A stretch of DNA of 64,000 nucleotides. Source: Diphasiastrum complanatum (Eukaryota; Streptophyta; Lycopodiopsida; Lycopodiales; Lycopodiaceae). Location of the stretch: assembly GCA_029204225.1 (NCBI GenBank), contig CM055101.1:42988927-43052926 (forward strand). The letters run 5' to 3'. Shown in pieces: positions 48,996 through 61,216 of this stretch (within the stretch, counting starts at the first letter, position 1; every line of letters starts with the position of its first letter). The notes beneath the pieces were generated by a model that made no database searches, was not told where the DNA came from, and saw only the letters and a list, made by a program, of their open reading frames with translations. Made by a program: the position numbers and the translations under genes.

Positions 48996-49726
48996 TGTAA
49001 GACGAAAATATTAGATCCAGAATTCCGTTAGTAAGCGAGACACTATTTGTGAGAGAATTGTATTTCCCTCACGCCAATGCACTGTGTGGATCTGTCTCAC
49101 AATGCTTGAAATCAAAAGATTAATAGAGAATATTGTAGTTGTTATGTGCATATTATTCTATACGATCTAAAATGAATAGTTGTCTGTTACTATTCGTGTA
49201 TCTAATTCACTTGTTTATTCAATTCCGCACATTGGTTTGATATTGTTGAATGCTATAATAATCTATAACGTAGATCAACAGTGTCTGTCTACATTCTGGA
49301 GGATTGTAGAAATGATATAGCCGGCAATGACTAGCAATCATATTTGAATTCCACATGAATTGATTTTATTCGCGAATGTTTTTTCGCTTCGTGATCACTT
49401 GGCTTTCAGCGTAAATCAATTTCAGAGCTCATTCAAGTTTCGTTTCGCTTCGCTTCGTTTCGTCTAGTTTCGTTTCGTTTCGTTTCGTTACAGAGCTTGA
49501 TTGATCTTTTTCGTGAATTTTTCACTTTCGTCTAATTTTGCTTTGTTTCGTTTCATCTCGTTTCATTTTGTTTCGTTACATAGCTTGATTGGATCGCGAA
49601 TTCTTCTCGAGCAGAAATTATTTGTGATCAGAATAGTTTCACAAAATGTTCCCGAATCGTCCGAGAGACAACTATCAGTTCGTTACTTGAATTTTACTGG
49701 AATTTTAAGTTTGCACTTTCCATCAG
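48996..49726 (+). repeat. Putative copia LTR rich in TTTCG repeats
   Basis: A candidate LTR from TGTAAGACG to CCATCA(G), placed by the primer-binding site that follows. It contains clusters of TTTCG/TTCGC pentamers at about 49437-49494 and 49540-49580. It does not match the LTR at 46030-46740, so it belongs to another element. The left boundary is tentative. Confidence 0.45.
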
Positions 49727-49740
49727 TGGTATCAGAGCCA
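49727..49740 (+). other. Primer-binding site, initiator tRNA-Met type
   Basis: TGGTATCAGAGCCA on the + strand. No copia gag follows; the downstream sequence is a minus-strand gypsy gag, so this element is cut off soon after its primer site. Confidence 0.8.
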
Positions 49741-49849
49741 CTCTGTCATAGTCTAACATAGCCGAAAAGCTATCAGATCCAGGAGGCTAAGCATTCAAAC
49801 AAAGAACCATTAACAAGTGAATACACAAATTTACACAAATGGCATATAT

Positions 49850-50740
49850 TGATTTCCATTCATTTTTTCAATTGAGGACACTCATTCACTGTGTGATTTC
49901 CTGTACAAATAGAACACCAGACATTTTCCATGGTAGGAAAAGTCTTTGCAAACTTCTCAGGTTCCTTGTTTGCTTGTCCATGAAAATATTCCAATGCTTT
50001 GATCATTTTATCAAATTGCGACTGCAATTTTTTCATCTGTTTCTGCTAGTTCTTCCTAAGTTTCTCGAACTCATTGAGCATCATTTCTGCAGCAGCATTG
50101 ACATTCGTTGATGCAATAGTGGTGGATGTCGTAGTGGTCTGCCCTGCTGTATAAGGCAACATACTGATATTCGGCTCATCGTCTGAATCTTCACCTTTCT
50201 CCCGAATTGCATCATCCATAGCATTTTGCAAAAGTGCGTACTCATTATGGCGTTTCAGCTCACGCCTGATAGGTAATCTTGACAAAACCACATAATTATG
50301 GCATTTTCGTTAATCAGCTCAGGTTCGCACTCAAATTTGAGGCGTTTTACCCGTTCAATGTAATCTCAAACCATTTACCGCTGTCCTATTTTAATTTTAC
50401 TTAAAAGTAGGAAAGGGGTCTTCCATAAACTTCCGAGATTTTGAACCGTGTGATAAGGGTTCGTTTAACAGTCTCCCAATCTGTACGCTTAGTTTCATCT
50501 TGATTATAGTACCAATCTTGTGCTCTGCCTATTCAGGCCATAGGAAAAAGCTTAAGTTTATCTTGGAAATTTTTTTTGCCATAGACTTCACAAGATTCAG
50601 AATAGATCTGAAGAAATCTAACTGGATCTGTTAATCCATTATATTTGGGTAGATCCAAACAAGGTGCTCTTCTAATAATGATTAGATTGACTTCCTAAGG
50701 AAAACCTCCAGGGGCAGCCGTCTTTATAGATTAAATCAAG
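49850..50740 (-). pseudogene. Gypsy gag with zinc knuckle
   Basis: Read on the minus strand from about 50740: CLDLPKYNGLTDPVRFLQIY, KNFQDKLKLFPMA, AQDWYYNQDETKRTDWETVK, then a Thr-rich linker (50291-50046) and a knuckle CSICTGNHTVNEC near 49900. This is the typical gag core and CCHC order. At least five stops and frameshifts break it. Its leader and LTR to the right were not identified. Confidence 0.65.
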
Positions 50741-51357
50741 CAGACAATTAGATTGGATCTAGATTTTCAATCAAAATTATCTCATATCAAATCTGCTAGA
50801 TCTCTTCCACTTGACAAGAATCAAATTCCTATATCATAAAAAAAATTCTGATTCAACCAATTGAAACTTCTCAAAAATGAAAAAATTCTCAGAATCAAAA
50901 TCGGACTGTATCAGATTTGACCCAAAATTTGACAGGGCCTTGATCTGAAAAATCAAAACCTAAAAATAGAACTGGCAAAGATTTTCTAGATGAAAATTCA
51001 CTCAACGAAGGTTCAGTAGAGCTATTTTTGGAAAAAAAAAAACTCTCTAATCAGGCTTTTCTGACAAATTCTTTGGAAATAACCTTCGCCGAACTCTCAA
51101 ACTCAGAATCTGACATAGATAAAGCTATGGTAGAATGGGCAAAGGTTTCTGGCACACAAAAACATAGTAAAAAGGCCTAAAGTCCTGTTATTGACTTGTA
51201 ACTAATCAAATAACTATGTAATCATCGGGTTGGACTTACACATGAAAGGTGCCAAATCCCTCTCACTTATTAACTAGGGTTACGGTTGCCTTGGGATCCG
51301 CAAACACTCCAATAATCACACCGATTAGGGAGGCATGGAAAGGGCCCAACATTTTGT

Positions 51358-51375
51358 TGGCACCGTTGTCGGGGA
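51358..51375 (+). other. Primer-binding site of a + strand gypsy element
   Basis: TGGCACCGTTGTCGGGGA matches the tRNA-Asp-type site, as at 6892-6909 on the other strand. The preceding CCCAACA at 51345-51351 is a plausible LTR end. Confidence 0.7.
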
Positions 51376-51751
51376 AGACCGTGCTAAACTCTCCTAGGGA
51401 TGGATTTTTAGTTTGCATTTCTACTTTTTTGCCGTTATCTTTATTTGCCACTTTTCCAATGAGCAGAGCAGACTCTGATCTACCATCAAAAAGCTCGCGA
51501 GTAATGTCTATTACTCACCATCAATGATTAGTACTCGCCAAACCCAGTTTTTGCATTTTTACTCGGTGACTTTACTAGCCATCAGTACAGAGTGATCAGG
51601 GACCTTAGAACTAGCACTCTGATGATCGACGAGTGATTAGCTATTTCTCGCCAATTTGAATTTTCCGTCCATTTTTTATTTTTCCCGTCTTTTTTCTAAT
51701 ACTCACCAACAGAGATTTTTCTCAATCCACTTGGTATCTTTACTTGCCATC
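51376..51751 (+). other. Gypsy leader, left part, cut by a copia insertion
   Basis: Non-coding, with repeated ACTCGCCA and TATCTTTACTTGCCA phrases. The same phrases resume at 55649-55760 beyond the copia element, which shows that the copia inserted into this leader. Confidence 0.55.
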
Positions 51752-51817
51752 TGTGGAAAAAGTACAAAATGGACCAAGAGTGGATCCTATATACAAGATT
51801 TTGGCCTCTACCAAGCA
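51752..51817 (-). repeat. Copia short terminal repeat, 3' copy
   Basis: Read on the minus strand it starts TGCTTGGTAGAGG and ends CTTTTTCCACA. The inward neighbour on the minus strand (GAGGAGTGTGAAAAATGC) could be a polypurine tract. Confidence 0.7.
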
Positions 51818-51849
51818 TGATTTTTGCATTTTTCACACTCCTCAAAAAT

Positions 51850-53735
51850 CTAGCTTGGTAGATCTAGCATAGATCTATCTATAACTCCAAGAGCCAATCT
51901 TAATTTTACAAATGGATCCTTAGGCAATTCCTTGGTGAGTATATCGACAATGCAATCTGATGATGAAACATGAATAAGCTTGATCTCCTTTGCTTGCACT
52001 TTCTCCCTCACGAAATGATGTGAAATCTCAATGTGCTTTGTTCGAGCATGGAAGACTGGATTGTTTGCAAGTTGTTGAGATGCTTGATTGTCACAATATA
52101 TGCATGGAATGTTTTCATCCTTGAACACATGTAGCTCCTCCAAAATCCTTTTAAGCCAAAGAACCTCCTTTTTTGTTGTTGTCATAGCTTTATACTCGGA
52201 TTCTATTGATGAAAGAGAGATGGTATCTTGCTTTTTGGAAAGCCAAGATATAGCTCCTCCACATAAGAACATAGCAAATGCACTTATGGATCTTCTATCC
52301 ATCTTGTCACCTGCAAAACTTGAGTTCGAATATGCTCTTAGACAAATATTAGTCCTTTCATAAACTAAGCCAAAGTCTTTTGTAGCCGAGATGTACCTTA
52401 ACACCCTTTTTGCTCCTTTCCAATGACATATTAATGGACTTTGCATGTATTGACTCAATTTGCCAACACAAAAACTAAGATCAGGTCTAGTGATGGTTAA
52501 GTATATCAAGGAGCCATTAAGCATTCTATAGGTAGTGATGTCCTCAAAGGATGCTTCATCACTTTCCTTAGAAACTTTTACACTTAGTTCCATGGGAGTT
52601 TCAACTCCTTTACAATCAGACATGCCAAATTTTGCTAAGATTGATTCAACATACTTAGATTGACATATAAAAGTAAAATCATTACTTCTAGTGACTTCTA
52701 TTCCAAATATAACTTCAAGAAGTCCTAGATCTACCATTCTAAATTCACTAGACAAGGAAATTTTTACATTTTTGATGCCATCTAGATCATTTCCTGTGAG
52801 TATAATGTCATCAACATATAGAACTAAGATAATAATCTTCCCATCATTACATTTGTAGTACAATGATGGTTCATAAGAACTTACAACAAATCTAATGGAA
52901 ATAAGATAGGAAACCTAGAGTACCATGCTCTTGGTACTTGCTTGAGTCCATAAAGACTCTTCTTCAAGAAACACACCTTGTCTTCTTCTCCATCTTTGAT
53001 GAAGCCCTCGGGTTGGCACATGTAGATTTCCTCTTCCAAGAATCCATTCAAGAAAGCATTTGTCACATCAAGTTGGAAGAGCTCCCATTTGAAAGAAGTT
53101 GCAAGACATATGATTAATTTAATGGTTACAAGCTTTGCAACAGGTGCAAAGGTTTCATCATAATCTATGCCTTTGACTTGCAACAAACCTTTTGCTACAA
53201 GTCTATTTTTATACTTATGAATGGAACCATCTCGATCATATTTCAATCTATATATCCATTTACAAGTAAGAGGCTTCTGTCCATAAGGTAGATCAACAAG
53301 CTCCCCTTTGTCACTATAACTGAGCCTTGATGGCTCAATCCTTGTCCTTGTTGATCTTCTTGGCACCCTTGGACTTTGAGTAAGTTCCACTTGGTCTTCA
53401 TCTTCATGAAGCTCCTCCTCGGCCATAGCATGATCCTTGACAAGTTGAGTATTGTTGGAAGTCACCTTTCCTTTGGCTTGGAGAGATTCATCAAAAAGTA
53501 CATCTCTACTTACAACAACTTTCTTGGTAATAGGATCAAATATCCTATAAGCTTTCTTACTTTCACTATAACCAGCAAAGATGCCTTTGAAAGAATTGGC
53601 ATCTTCCTTTTTCCTTGTTTTTAAAAGAATATGTACATAACAAGTACATCCAAAAACTTTTAAATCACTAAGATTTGGCTTTTTGCCAAAAAATACTTCA
53701 TAAAAAGTAAGTCCTTTAATGGCACTATTAGTCAT
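51850..53735 (-). pseudogene. Copia pol: integrase end, RT, RNase H
   Basis: The frame 53735-52881 gives the integrase C-terminal part (YEVFFGKKPNLSDLKVFGC) and the RT N-terminal part (TCKWIYRLKYDRDGS, GIDYDETFAPVAKL, FQLDVTNAFLNGFLEEEIYM). A short break at 52864-52880 shifts the frame; 52863-51850 continues with LYVDDIILTGND (catalytic YVDD), LIYLTITRPDLSF, and RNase H (SWLSKKQDTISLSSIESEYKAM; YCDNQASQQLANNP; TKHIEISHHFVREKV). Nearly complete, with one main lesion between the RT fingers and palm. Confidence 0.8.
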
Positions 53736-53800
53736 TCTATTACATAGAAAGTTTGCACATAAAATAGCTTCTCCCCAAAATGAAATAAGAAGGGATGCAT

Positions 53801-54295
53801 CTAATCTCTAGCACACTCACATAGTGTCCTATTCTTTCTCTCAGCTACTCCATTTTGTTGTGGAGTATATGTGCAAGTAAACTCTCTCCTAATGCCATTA
53901 GTTTCACAAAACTCTTTCATCCTATTGGAGATGTACTCCCCTCCATTATCACTTCTTAATACTTTCAAGCTAGTATTAAGTTGCTTTTCCACAAGAGTTT
54001 TGAACTTTACAAAGGACTCAAAAACTTCACTTTTCTTAGATAAGAGATAAACCCAAGAGTATCTTGATCTGTCATCAATAAAAGTGACATACATAAGAGC
54101 TCCACCATTTGACTCATGTGAAAATGAATGAACATCCGAGTGTATAAGGTCAAGAGGAGAGTTAGATCTTGTCAAAGATCTCTTGAAAGGTAGCTTATGA
54201 GATTTGGAGAGTCCACAAGCTTCACAAAGCTTCCCACACTTGGATATGGTTTTGGGAAGTCCACTTGCTAGCTCCTTTGTCACCATGGTCTCCAT
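53801..54295 (-). pseudogene. Copia integrase N-terminal and core
   Basis: The frame contains the zinc-binding end (LCEACGLSKSHKLPF), LDLIHSDVHSFSHES, VTFIDDRSRYSWVYLL, LRSDNGGEYISNRMKEFC and YTPQQNGVAERKNRTL, covering the D,D,E catalytic segments. It is separated from the following integrase part (53735) by a short break. Its upstream junction is fused almost directly to the Lys-rich end of gag, so the zinc knuckle and protease have been deleted. Confidence 0.8.
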
Positions 54296-54322
54296 AGCTT
54301 TGTTGTTAGGATGGCCTAACCT

Positions 54323-54983
54323 TTACTTTTTCTTCTTGCCTTTCAAGGAAAAGTTAGCTTTTTCATCACCATCATTCAAAGATAAAGAACTCATACTACG
54401 TTTGATATGAAGCATTCTACTCTCCTCACTTACAAGCACACTTTGAAGTTTTTCAATACTAGGAAGTGAATCTTGAATATCAAAGGTTTGAACAAGATTG
54501 GAATAATCATCTCCTAGTCCATTCAAAATTATTTGAACTAATTCATCATCTTTGATTTTATCATCTACAGAAGACAACTCCTTATTCAAAGATTTGATCC
54601 TAAAGACATGATTTTGGGCACTTTCACTACTTCCTTTCATGCTTTGAAGGATTTGATTCCTAAGCATGAGTATCCTTGAAGTATTCTTGGATCCATAAAT
54701 TGCTTTTAATGAATCCCATGCCTCTTTGGACGTGGTACAAGATGAGATTTCCTTCAAAAGTTCATTACTTACATTCATCTTTATGCAATGTAATGCGAAT
54801 CTACATCTCTTTTTGTACTTTACCAATTCAACTCCTCCTTGAGGTTCTACTTCCACCTCAAATACTATGTCATAAAGATCATGAAGTACAAGCAAAGACT
54901 CCATTTCGTACTATCCAAGTAGCATAATTAGTGGATGTAAACCTTTCACTAGCTTCAAGCAAAAAACCACCCATTGATGTCAT
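54323..54983 (-). pseudogene. gag: Copia gag
   Basis: Starts MTSMGGFLLEASERFTSTNY at 54983. A one-base shift near 54905 leads into the main frame MESLLVLHDLYDIV ... TTSKEAWDSLKAIYGSKNTSR ... LRNQILQSMKG ... SLKGKKKK. It is closely similar to the gag at 12591. It ends at the Lys-rich linker before the zinc knuckle, which is deleted. Confidence 0.8.
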
Positions 54984-55567
54984 TTTTGAATGTGAAAAAG
55001 CACTAGAAATTCTTATGGTTTCTCTAAGTGATCTGAACCTATAGTCTTCTAGCAATTAGAAAGCTTATAAACACAATCCTATCACTCATGAACCAATCTA
55101 GAATGATGGAAATTTAGATTCTAGTCTCAAACTTGCAAAATCACTCCTTAATCTATGATTTTTAGCAATGTCTCTTCAACTTCAACATGCACTCAAAAAA
55201 TCAGAGAAAATCATTTAATTCTCCTAAATTCAAGCTTCAATTTTAATTTTTAACTGATCTAATCCAAGAAGTAATCAAGGGATTAGAATCTCTATTGAAA
55301 ATGCTTGATTTTGCATTGAAAATCTCTCAAATTGGGTGTGTGACTCAAATTGTACAAGTTTTTGAATTTTCTCAGTCAATATCGGAGCTGTATGGCCTCA
55401 CATATGTGAAAAGTGTTCCTATAGCCCACAACAAGTTCTGGTCCAAAAATTTTGAGAGTACCTATCAAATCCAACTCGTTACCCAAAAATTAGCTAGTTT
55501 CCAAAAACTTGCTAATTTTGGCTTTGATTTGGATCAACCCTGTCTATTTCAATAAAACCTCTTATAC

Positions 55568-55582
55568 TTGGCTCTGATACCA
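55568..55582 (-). other. Primer-binding site, initiator tRNA-Met type
   Basis: The minus strand reads TGGTATCAGAGCCAA directly after the CCCACA end of the short repeat. Confidence 0.85.
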
Positions 55583-55648
55583 TGTGGGAAAAGTACAAAA
55601 TGGACCAAGAGTGGATCCTATATACAAGATTTTGGCCTCTACCAAGCA
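55583..55648 (-). repeat. Copia short terminal repeat, 5' copy
   Basis: Identical to 51752-51817 except for one base. Its outer side (TGACTTGATCTACC on the + strand) passes into the gypsy leader sequence. Confidence 0.7.
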
Positions 55649-56950
55649 TGACTTGATCTACCATATACCAGACCGGCGAGTAATGATCTGATTTTGTATC
55701 TTTATTTGCCAACTGCTCCAGTTTACTCGCCCACTTCACATAGTGTTTATAAGGCTAGCTAATACTCATTTTAAAGTTCTTTGGATGGAGAAAATTCCAC
55801 ATCATCATTAAAAAATAAAAACAAAAATTCCAAGTCATCAATTTTTTATGATGACATGGAATTAAGTTGTTCAATGTTACTAAATGTAGGTATTGTTGCA
55901 GTACTTGCTTGTCCACGTCTATGGGGTTTTAATTTCCCCCTCCCCTTAATCTTCTTGTTGGACCCTAATCCTCTTCCTATGATTCCAAAAAAAAAATGTC
56001 AACAGTTCATCCAATAAGCTCTACTAACTTATTCTTTGCATAGAAAGATATTTTTCTAGGCAATCTAAGTAACCTAGTTGGGAAAAAATTTATGTTTTAA
56101 ACTTTAACCAAAAATTGGGTACGTTCATCACCGAACAAAATTTCACACCTTCTCTAGCAACATCCATGTTTTCAAGTTTTGGATTGCAAGTTTGCAGGCA
56201 TTTGTAACAAAGACCACCTACCATGCACCCAAAACAAAAACTTAGTCTTTTGTTAAATGAAAACACCAAACACTTTAAAAAACTTGAACATGACTTTATT
56301 TTGTAGTAATGGCTAGTTTCACACCCTTGTATCCAAATACCATAATATGGAGGAACCTGAGAAAATTACCGAGGGAAAATTTTTCTTTAAGAAGCTCAAA
56401 CACATCAACTATAATGGATGGACTAGTCAACATAGTCAACCAAGGTACGAGATGGAACACCTTGTAGCAAATGGCCCAGAAAGGAGACCCTCAATCTAAA
56501 TAAATGTACTGAATAATAGTACGCTCAACAAAGAGCATACATTTTTCTTAATTGGTTCACACTTCACACCTAGAACTCAAGCCTTTTGTCTCCAATAGTT
56601 CTATAAGTCAATATAGAGGCTCTAGTTAATGAAACCTATGCAAAGAGATTGTACTATCCGTCTACTAGTGGAGACTTTTAATTAGGCTCAGTACATGTAC
56701 AAGTTGATGCAATTGATTTTGTTGCTTTTCATCATCATTGGGCATGTATAAGATTGGTCATGAGGAATCATTGTACCCTCTTATACAATTGGGCTACCCA
56801 GAAACACTACTTTTAATTTGAATGATTGGGTAACATCTAATTAATGTTTTAAAATTGCATAATCCCCAATGTGAAATTTTAATTGTTTGGACGTATCACA
56901 ATCCAAATAATTAGTATACATTCATCAATCTTCTGATATTCTTGATACCT
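55649..56950. other. Resumed gypsy leader, then non-coding sequence
   Basis: Leader phrases (GGCGAGTAATGATC, TATCTTTATTTGCCA) run to about 55760. A weak frame at 55781-56017 has no family features. The rest shows nothing I can name. Confidence 0.4.
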
Positions 56951-57989
<1,039 letters not shown>

Positions 57990-59229
57990 AGGCGCAGGCC
58001 TTAAGGCAAATACATACAAGAGTATTCTAAATGTGGATACAACTTTGTACTGGCAATGTTAGTCATCCATTGATTTCGATCTAATTCTACCACCATTGAT
58101 TACCAATATATGGGTCGCTGGCATTTGTAAGTGTTATGAAAATATACCTTTGGATGGTCTTGATGGACTAGAAACTATTATGAAAAAGGCAATAGCATAT
58201 GCCTTCAAACATTCCAAACATGATCTGTTGCAATATAAATGGAATCACGGATGTGAGATATTCAAATGGTCATGGTCTAGAAAACGAGTTTCTTATGTTT
58301 TAGTCCTCTTGATTTATTACCCACTCAGGCAGAGGTGAAGACGACATTCATATTTGGAGATGGCGCTCATATTTTCATTCCAGTGGAGGGAATGCATATT
58401 CATACATTTTGCTATTTTTCCTGATTCGAATTTGGGGATGGCGATCATATTTTAGATCCAATGGAGGGAATGTATATTCGAATTTAGACAAGTTAGACTA
58501 GTCACACAAATGGTGACTATGGATAAATATTTACTCTGCCACTGGAATGGTCTTTTAATTGATAATTGCATCGTCAAATTAGGAAACAAGACCTGGAGAC
58601 AAGTACATGGTATACTGATGGGGTTTTCATGTTCACCCAGTTGGTGTAATTGGTATTTATCTTTCTTTGAGGTGCAATTTATAAAAATACTAGCCAAACT
58701 AGGTCTTACTACATTTATGAATGACTTTATTCATTCATTTAGATACGTTGATGACATATGCTTAATTAATAACTCTAATATTGATCTTTTCATGGATAAA
58801 ACATAGGTAAGAACTTTGGAAAATCTTTTTTGGATTTATCCTTTAGACTTTTTAAAAAAAAAAAAGCAAATGGTCAGAAGAAAATAAGTTAGCTTTTTGA
58901 ATATCATTATTGCCTTTGACTCGCTGACTGATTTGACACACCTCTCAAAATTTGATAAAAGAAGAGAGTTGATCTTTCTCTTTTTACAGTATATAGATAT
59001 GGCTTTGAATAAACCAATCTATAATTCATACAAGGTAATTATTTTTCAGGTTATTGCTGCAATGTACTATTGTAACAAACAAGAGACTTTCCTAAAAGAA
59101 GTAGGAATTCTAGTGGATGCTTTTCAAAGGAATGGGTTTATGAGAGATAGAGATAATCTCAAGATCTCGTCAAAAAACACTCTAAAAGAGCACTTTTTTC
59201 ATGATTTTTGGAGATCCCCTGGGAGATAG
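57990..59229 (+). pseudogene. Reverse transcriptase remnant, Penelope-like or related non-LTR type
   Basis: The first frame (58096-58338) carries CKCYENIPLDGLDGLETIM, the first palm segment; the aspartate expected before it is not seen. The second (58510-58806) has LLIDNCIVKLGNKTWRQVHG, ILMGFSCSPSWCNWYL and FRYVDDICLINNSN with the catalytic YVDD. The third (58897-59229) has FDKRRELIFLFLQYIDMALN, YNSYKVIIFQV and VGILVDAFQRNGF, the thumb. This spacing (G-I-x-M-G, YVDD, DKR..F, long thumb) is that of the RT family usually grouped with Penelope-like elements, and differs from both LTR classes in this window. Stops separate the parts, and a tandem repeat (58345-58500) interrupts the palm. Confidence 0.55.
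58345..58500. repeat. Short tandem/dispersed repeat, copy 2
   Basis: Two units start ATTTGGAGATGGCGCTCATATTTT and ATTTGGGGATGGCGATCATATTTT in form, each followed by GGAGGGAATG-ATATTC. It is the partner of 3480-3740 and lies within the RT remnant. Confidence 0.6.
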
Positions 59230-59662
59230 CTTTTGAAACTTGGACAGTCACTAGATCTGACCCAGATGCATCTGTGAAATCTCTCGGGAGTCATTGATGG
59301 AAAAAACATCATTTTTTAGTGTGTGTGAGGGTTCCAAGAAGCAGAATATTCAAAACCCTCACATAGCATCAAGATCATCAAACCAACCTTTGCAAGAGGC
59401 ATAAATGAAATCAGAGCAGTGAAATTAGTCTGTCTACATGGTCTAATCTTGAAAATCCAACCAGTGGAGTAAGTTGTGCGAGCATTCACTTCCTGCGAGG
59501 ATTGAACCCTCGCAGAACCTTCGTAGGGCAGCCAAATCACCTCCTGAACTCTCGCAGACTTCTCTGAGGTCTTAGAATTTTGTGAAGAAGGTCTTTGCCA
59601 AAATTTGGGTGGAACTGAACAAGGGAAAGTGGATTTCACCAAATACGCACTCTAAATTCCGC
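59230..59662. other. Non-coding stretch with CTCTCGCAG-type phrases
   Basis: It contains GAACTCTCGCAGACTTCTCTGAGG and CCCTCGCAGAA near 59500-59560, resembling the gypsy leader at 6060-6890. It may be the LTR or leader of the element that includes the ORF behind it. Confidence 0.4.
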
Positions 59663-59670
59663 TATATAAG
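59663..59670 (+). promoter_or_regulatory. TATA-like site before a decayed ORF
   Basis: TATATAAG, 234 bp before the first ATG of the frame at 59904. This fits an element's own promoter; it has not been shown to act. Confidence 0.35.
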
Positions 59671-59903
59671 GGCTGAATTTGAGTCATTTGTCACCTTTCC
59701 TAGCGAAGCTCTGTTCAGATTTCGACCAAATTTTTCAAGTTCTTCGAATGCAACCAAACTTCATACAAGCTATCATCTGCATACTCTGAACCCAAATCTG
59801 CGCTCTGAAATCTCGTTTTTCACTATTTTTCTCGTTTCCATCACTTTTTACCCATTCCACCATTTTTCTTACTTTTTAATTAACTTTAACTATCACTGCT
59901 AAC

Positions 59904-60640
59904 ATGGCCTCCTCACCTTTTGACGACTCTAGCAACAAGCAGGTGATCCAGCGTGAGATACCCTCATCCACCTAGATTGGGCCCTTGCCTTCTGAAGCCC
60001 GGATTAAACCATGGCTTCAGATTGTTGGCCCACTTCTTGAAGCAATGGGGTTCTACCCGGCGCTTTTCAACTCTGACATCAACAGGGCCTCGCCCTTCAT
60101 GCTTACGCCACCTGGGACGCGCAGAAGAAGCGGTTCCACTTCCTTACCAGGGTACCACCACGTACAAGGTATGGATTAACGCAGACTCAATGGTCACTGT
60201 CGGCATTATGTCCGGTGACCGCCAGTCCATCTCTCATCGTCAGACAAAAGCCCCGATAAAAGCTTTCGTAACCTAGACCTCACCTGAAATTCCAATCCAA
60301 ACTAACAACGGGTACCTGATAGAGGATATCACGGACCCAGTAATTCAGGCGGCTGCGCATCTGCTGAACAACTTTTTGGTTGTTTCAACATTTCGCAAGG
60401 ACAGAATCCAGTCCAAGCTGCTTAGTCAGATTGTGGAGTCCTTCTTGGGATTCCCTGGCCCCACAATCATGCCATACGACTAGCATGCCTTCCTCATCCA
60501 CGAATTAACAATCTCCATCAAACCAAACAATTGTGACCATATCGTAGTGGGTCCCCTGCTGTGTAACTTTGCATGTGCACTTCTCGAGGTGAAAGTGCAC
60601 AGATTCCGCCGTTCTAGCCTTTTATCATCCACTATGCCAT
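59904..60640 (+). pseudogene. Unrecognised element ORF, decayed
   Basis: The frame starts MASSPFDDSSNKQVIQREI and continues, with stops and one or two shifts, through EARIKPWLQIVGPLLEAMGF, TTYKVWINADSMVTVGIMSG, LIEDITDPVIQAAAHLLNN and ISIKPNNCDHIVVGPLLCNF. The amino-acid composition is coding-like and the frame can be followed for over 200 codons. I do not recognise the family; a gag or an extra ORF of a gypsy element is the most likely option given the neighbours, but no motif proves it. Confidence 0.4.
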
Positions 60641-61216
60641 ACACTAACCTGTATCCTCCACCCACCACATCCACGTCTGTCCAATCTGCAGTCACTGACA
60701 CGACGACCAGTAAAAGAATGCATGGCGCTATCCCCTCCTCCTCATCTCTGTTGACAGATCCCTTGCTCCAGAGGATATGTTGTTTAAAGTTCTTTTGCTT
60801 ACTTCTTCTTCTGCCTGTCAGGAGAGGCAGTGGGCTCTTGCTTAAGTTATTCGTTCTTGTTAAAAGCCCAAAATCAGGCAGAAGGGAACAGATCAACGTT
60901 GTAGTATTTTTTGTCTCGCCTGTCAGAGGACAACTCAGGGTCGTTCTCTCTTGAAAACACTCAAATTCTAACAGAGATGTAAGCTATGAACATTCATTTA
61001 CAAATCAGCATGCAGCCCAAATGAACATTCAATAAATTCTATAGCTACCTACTCTAAAAAATGAACTGAATCAGATCCTGCACTTTACTAAAACTGAGCT
61101 ACACTTGCATAAATTGACAAAACAAGAACTAATCTACAGCATTTTAGAAGTCCAAGAATCAAGAAACCAACCAATCTTTTTTATTCTTGGAATCCCAAGA
61201 ACATCAAGAACTAGAA
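60641..61216. other. Non-coding stretch
   Basis: No family-like frame and no repeat partner in the window. Confidence 0.35.

Larger units (their letters stand above)
51752..55648 (-). mobile_element. Ty1/copia element with very short terminal repeats
   Basis: Direct repeats of 66 bp at 51752-51817 and 55583-55648 differ at one base. A primer site (TGGTATCAGAGCCAA on the minus strand) lies just inside the right repeat at 55568-55582. On the minus strand follow gag, integrase, RT and RNase H. The repeats are much shorter than usual copia LTRs (hundreds of bp). No matching target-site duplication is obvious. Confidence 0.75.
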
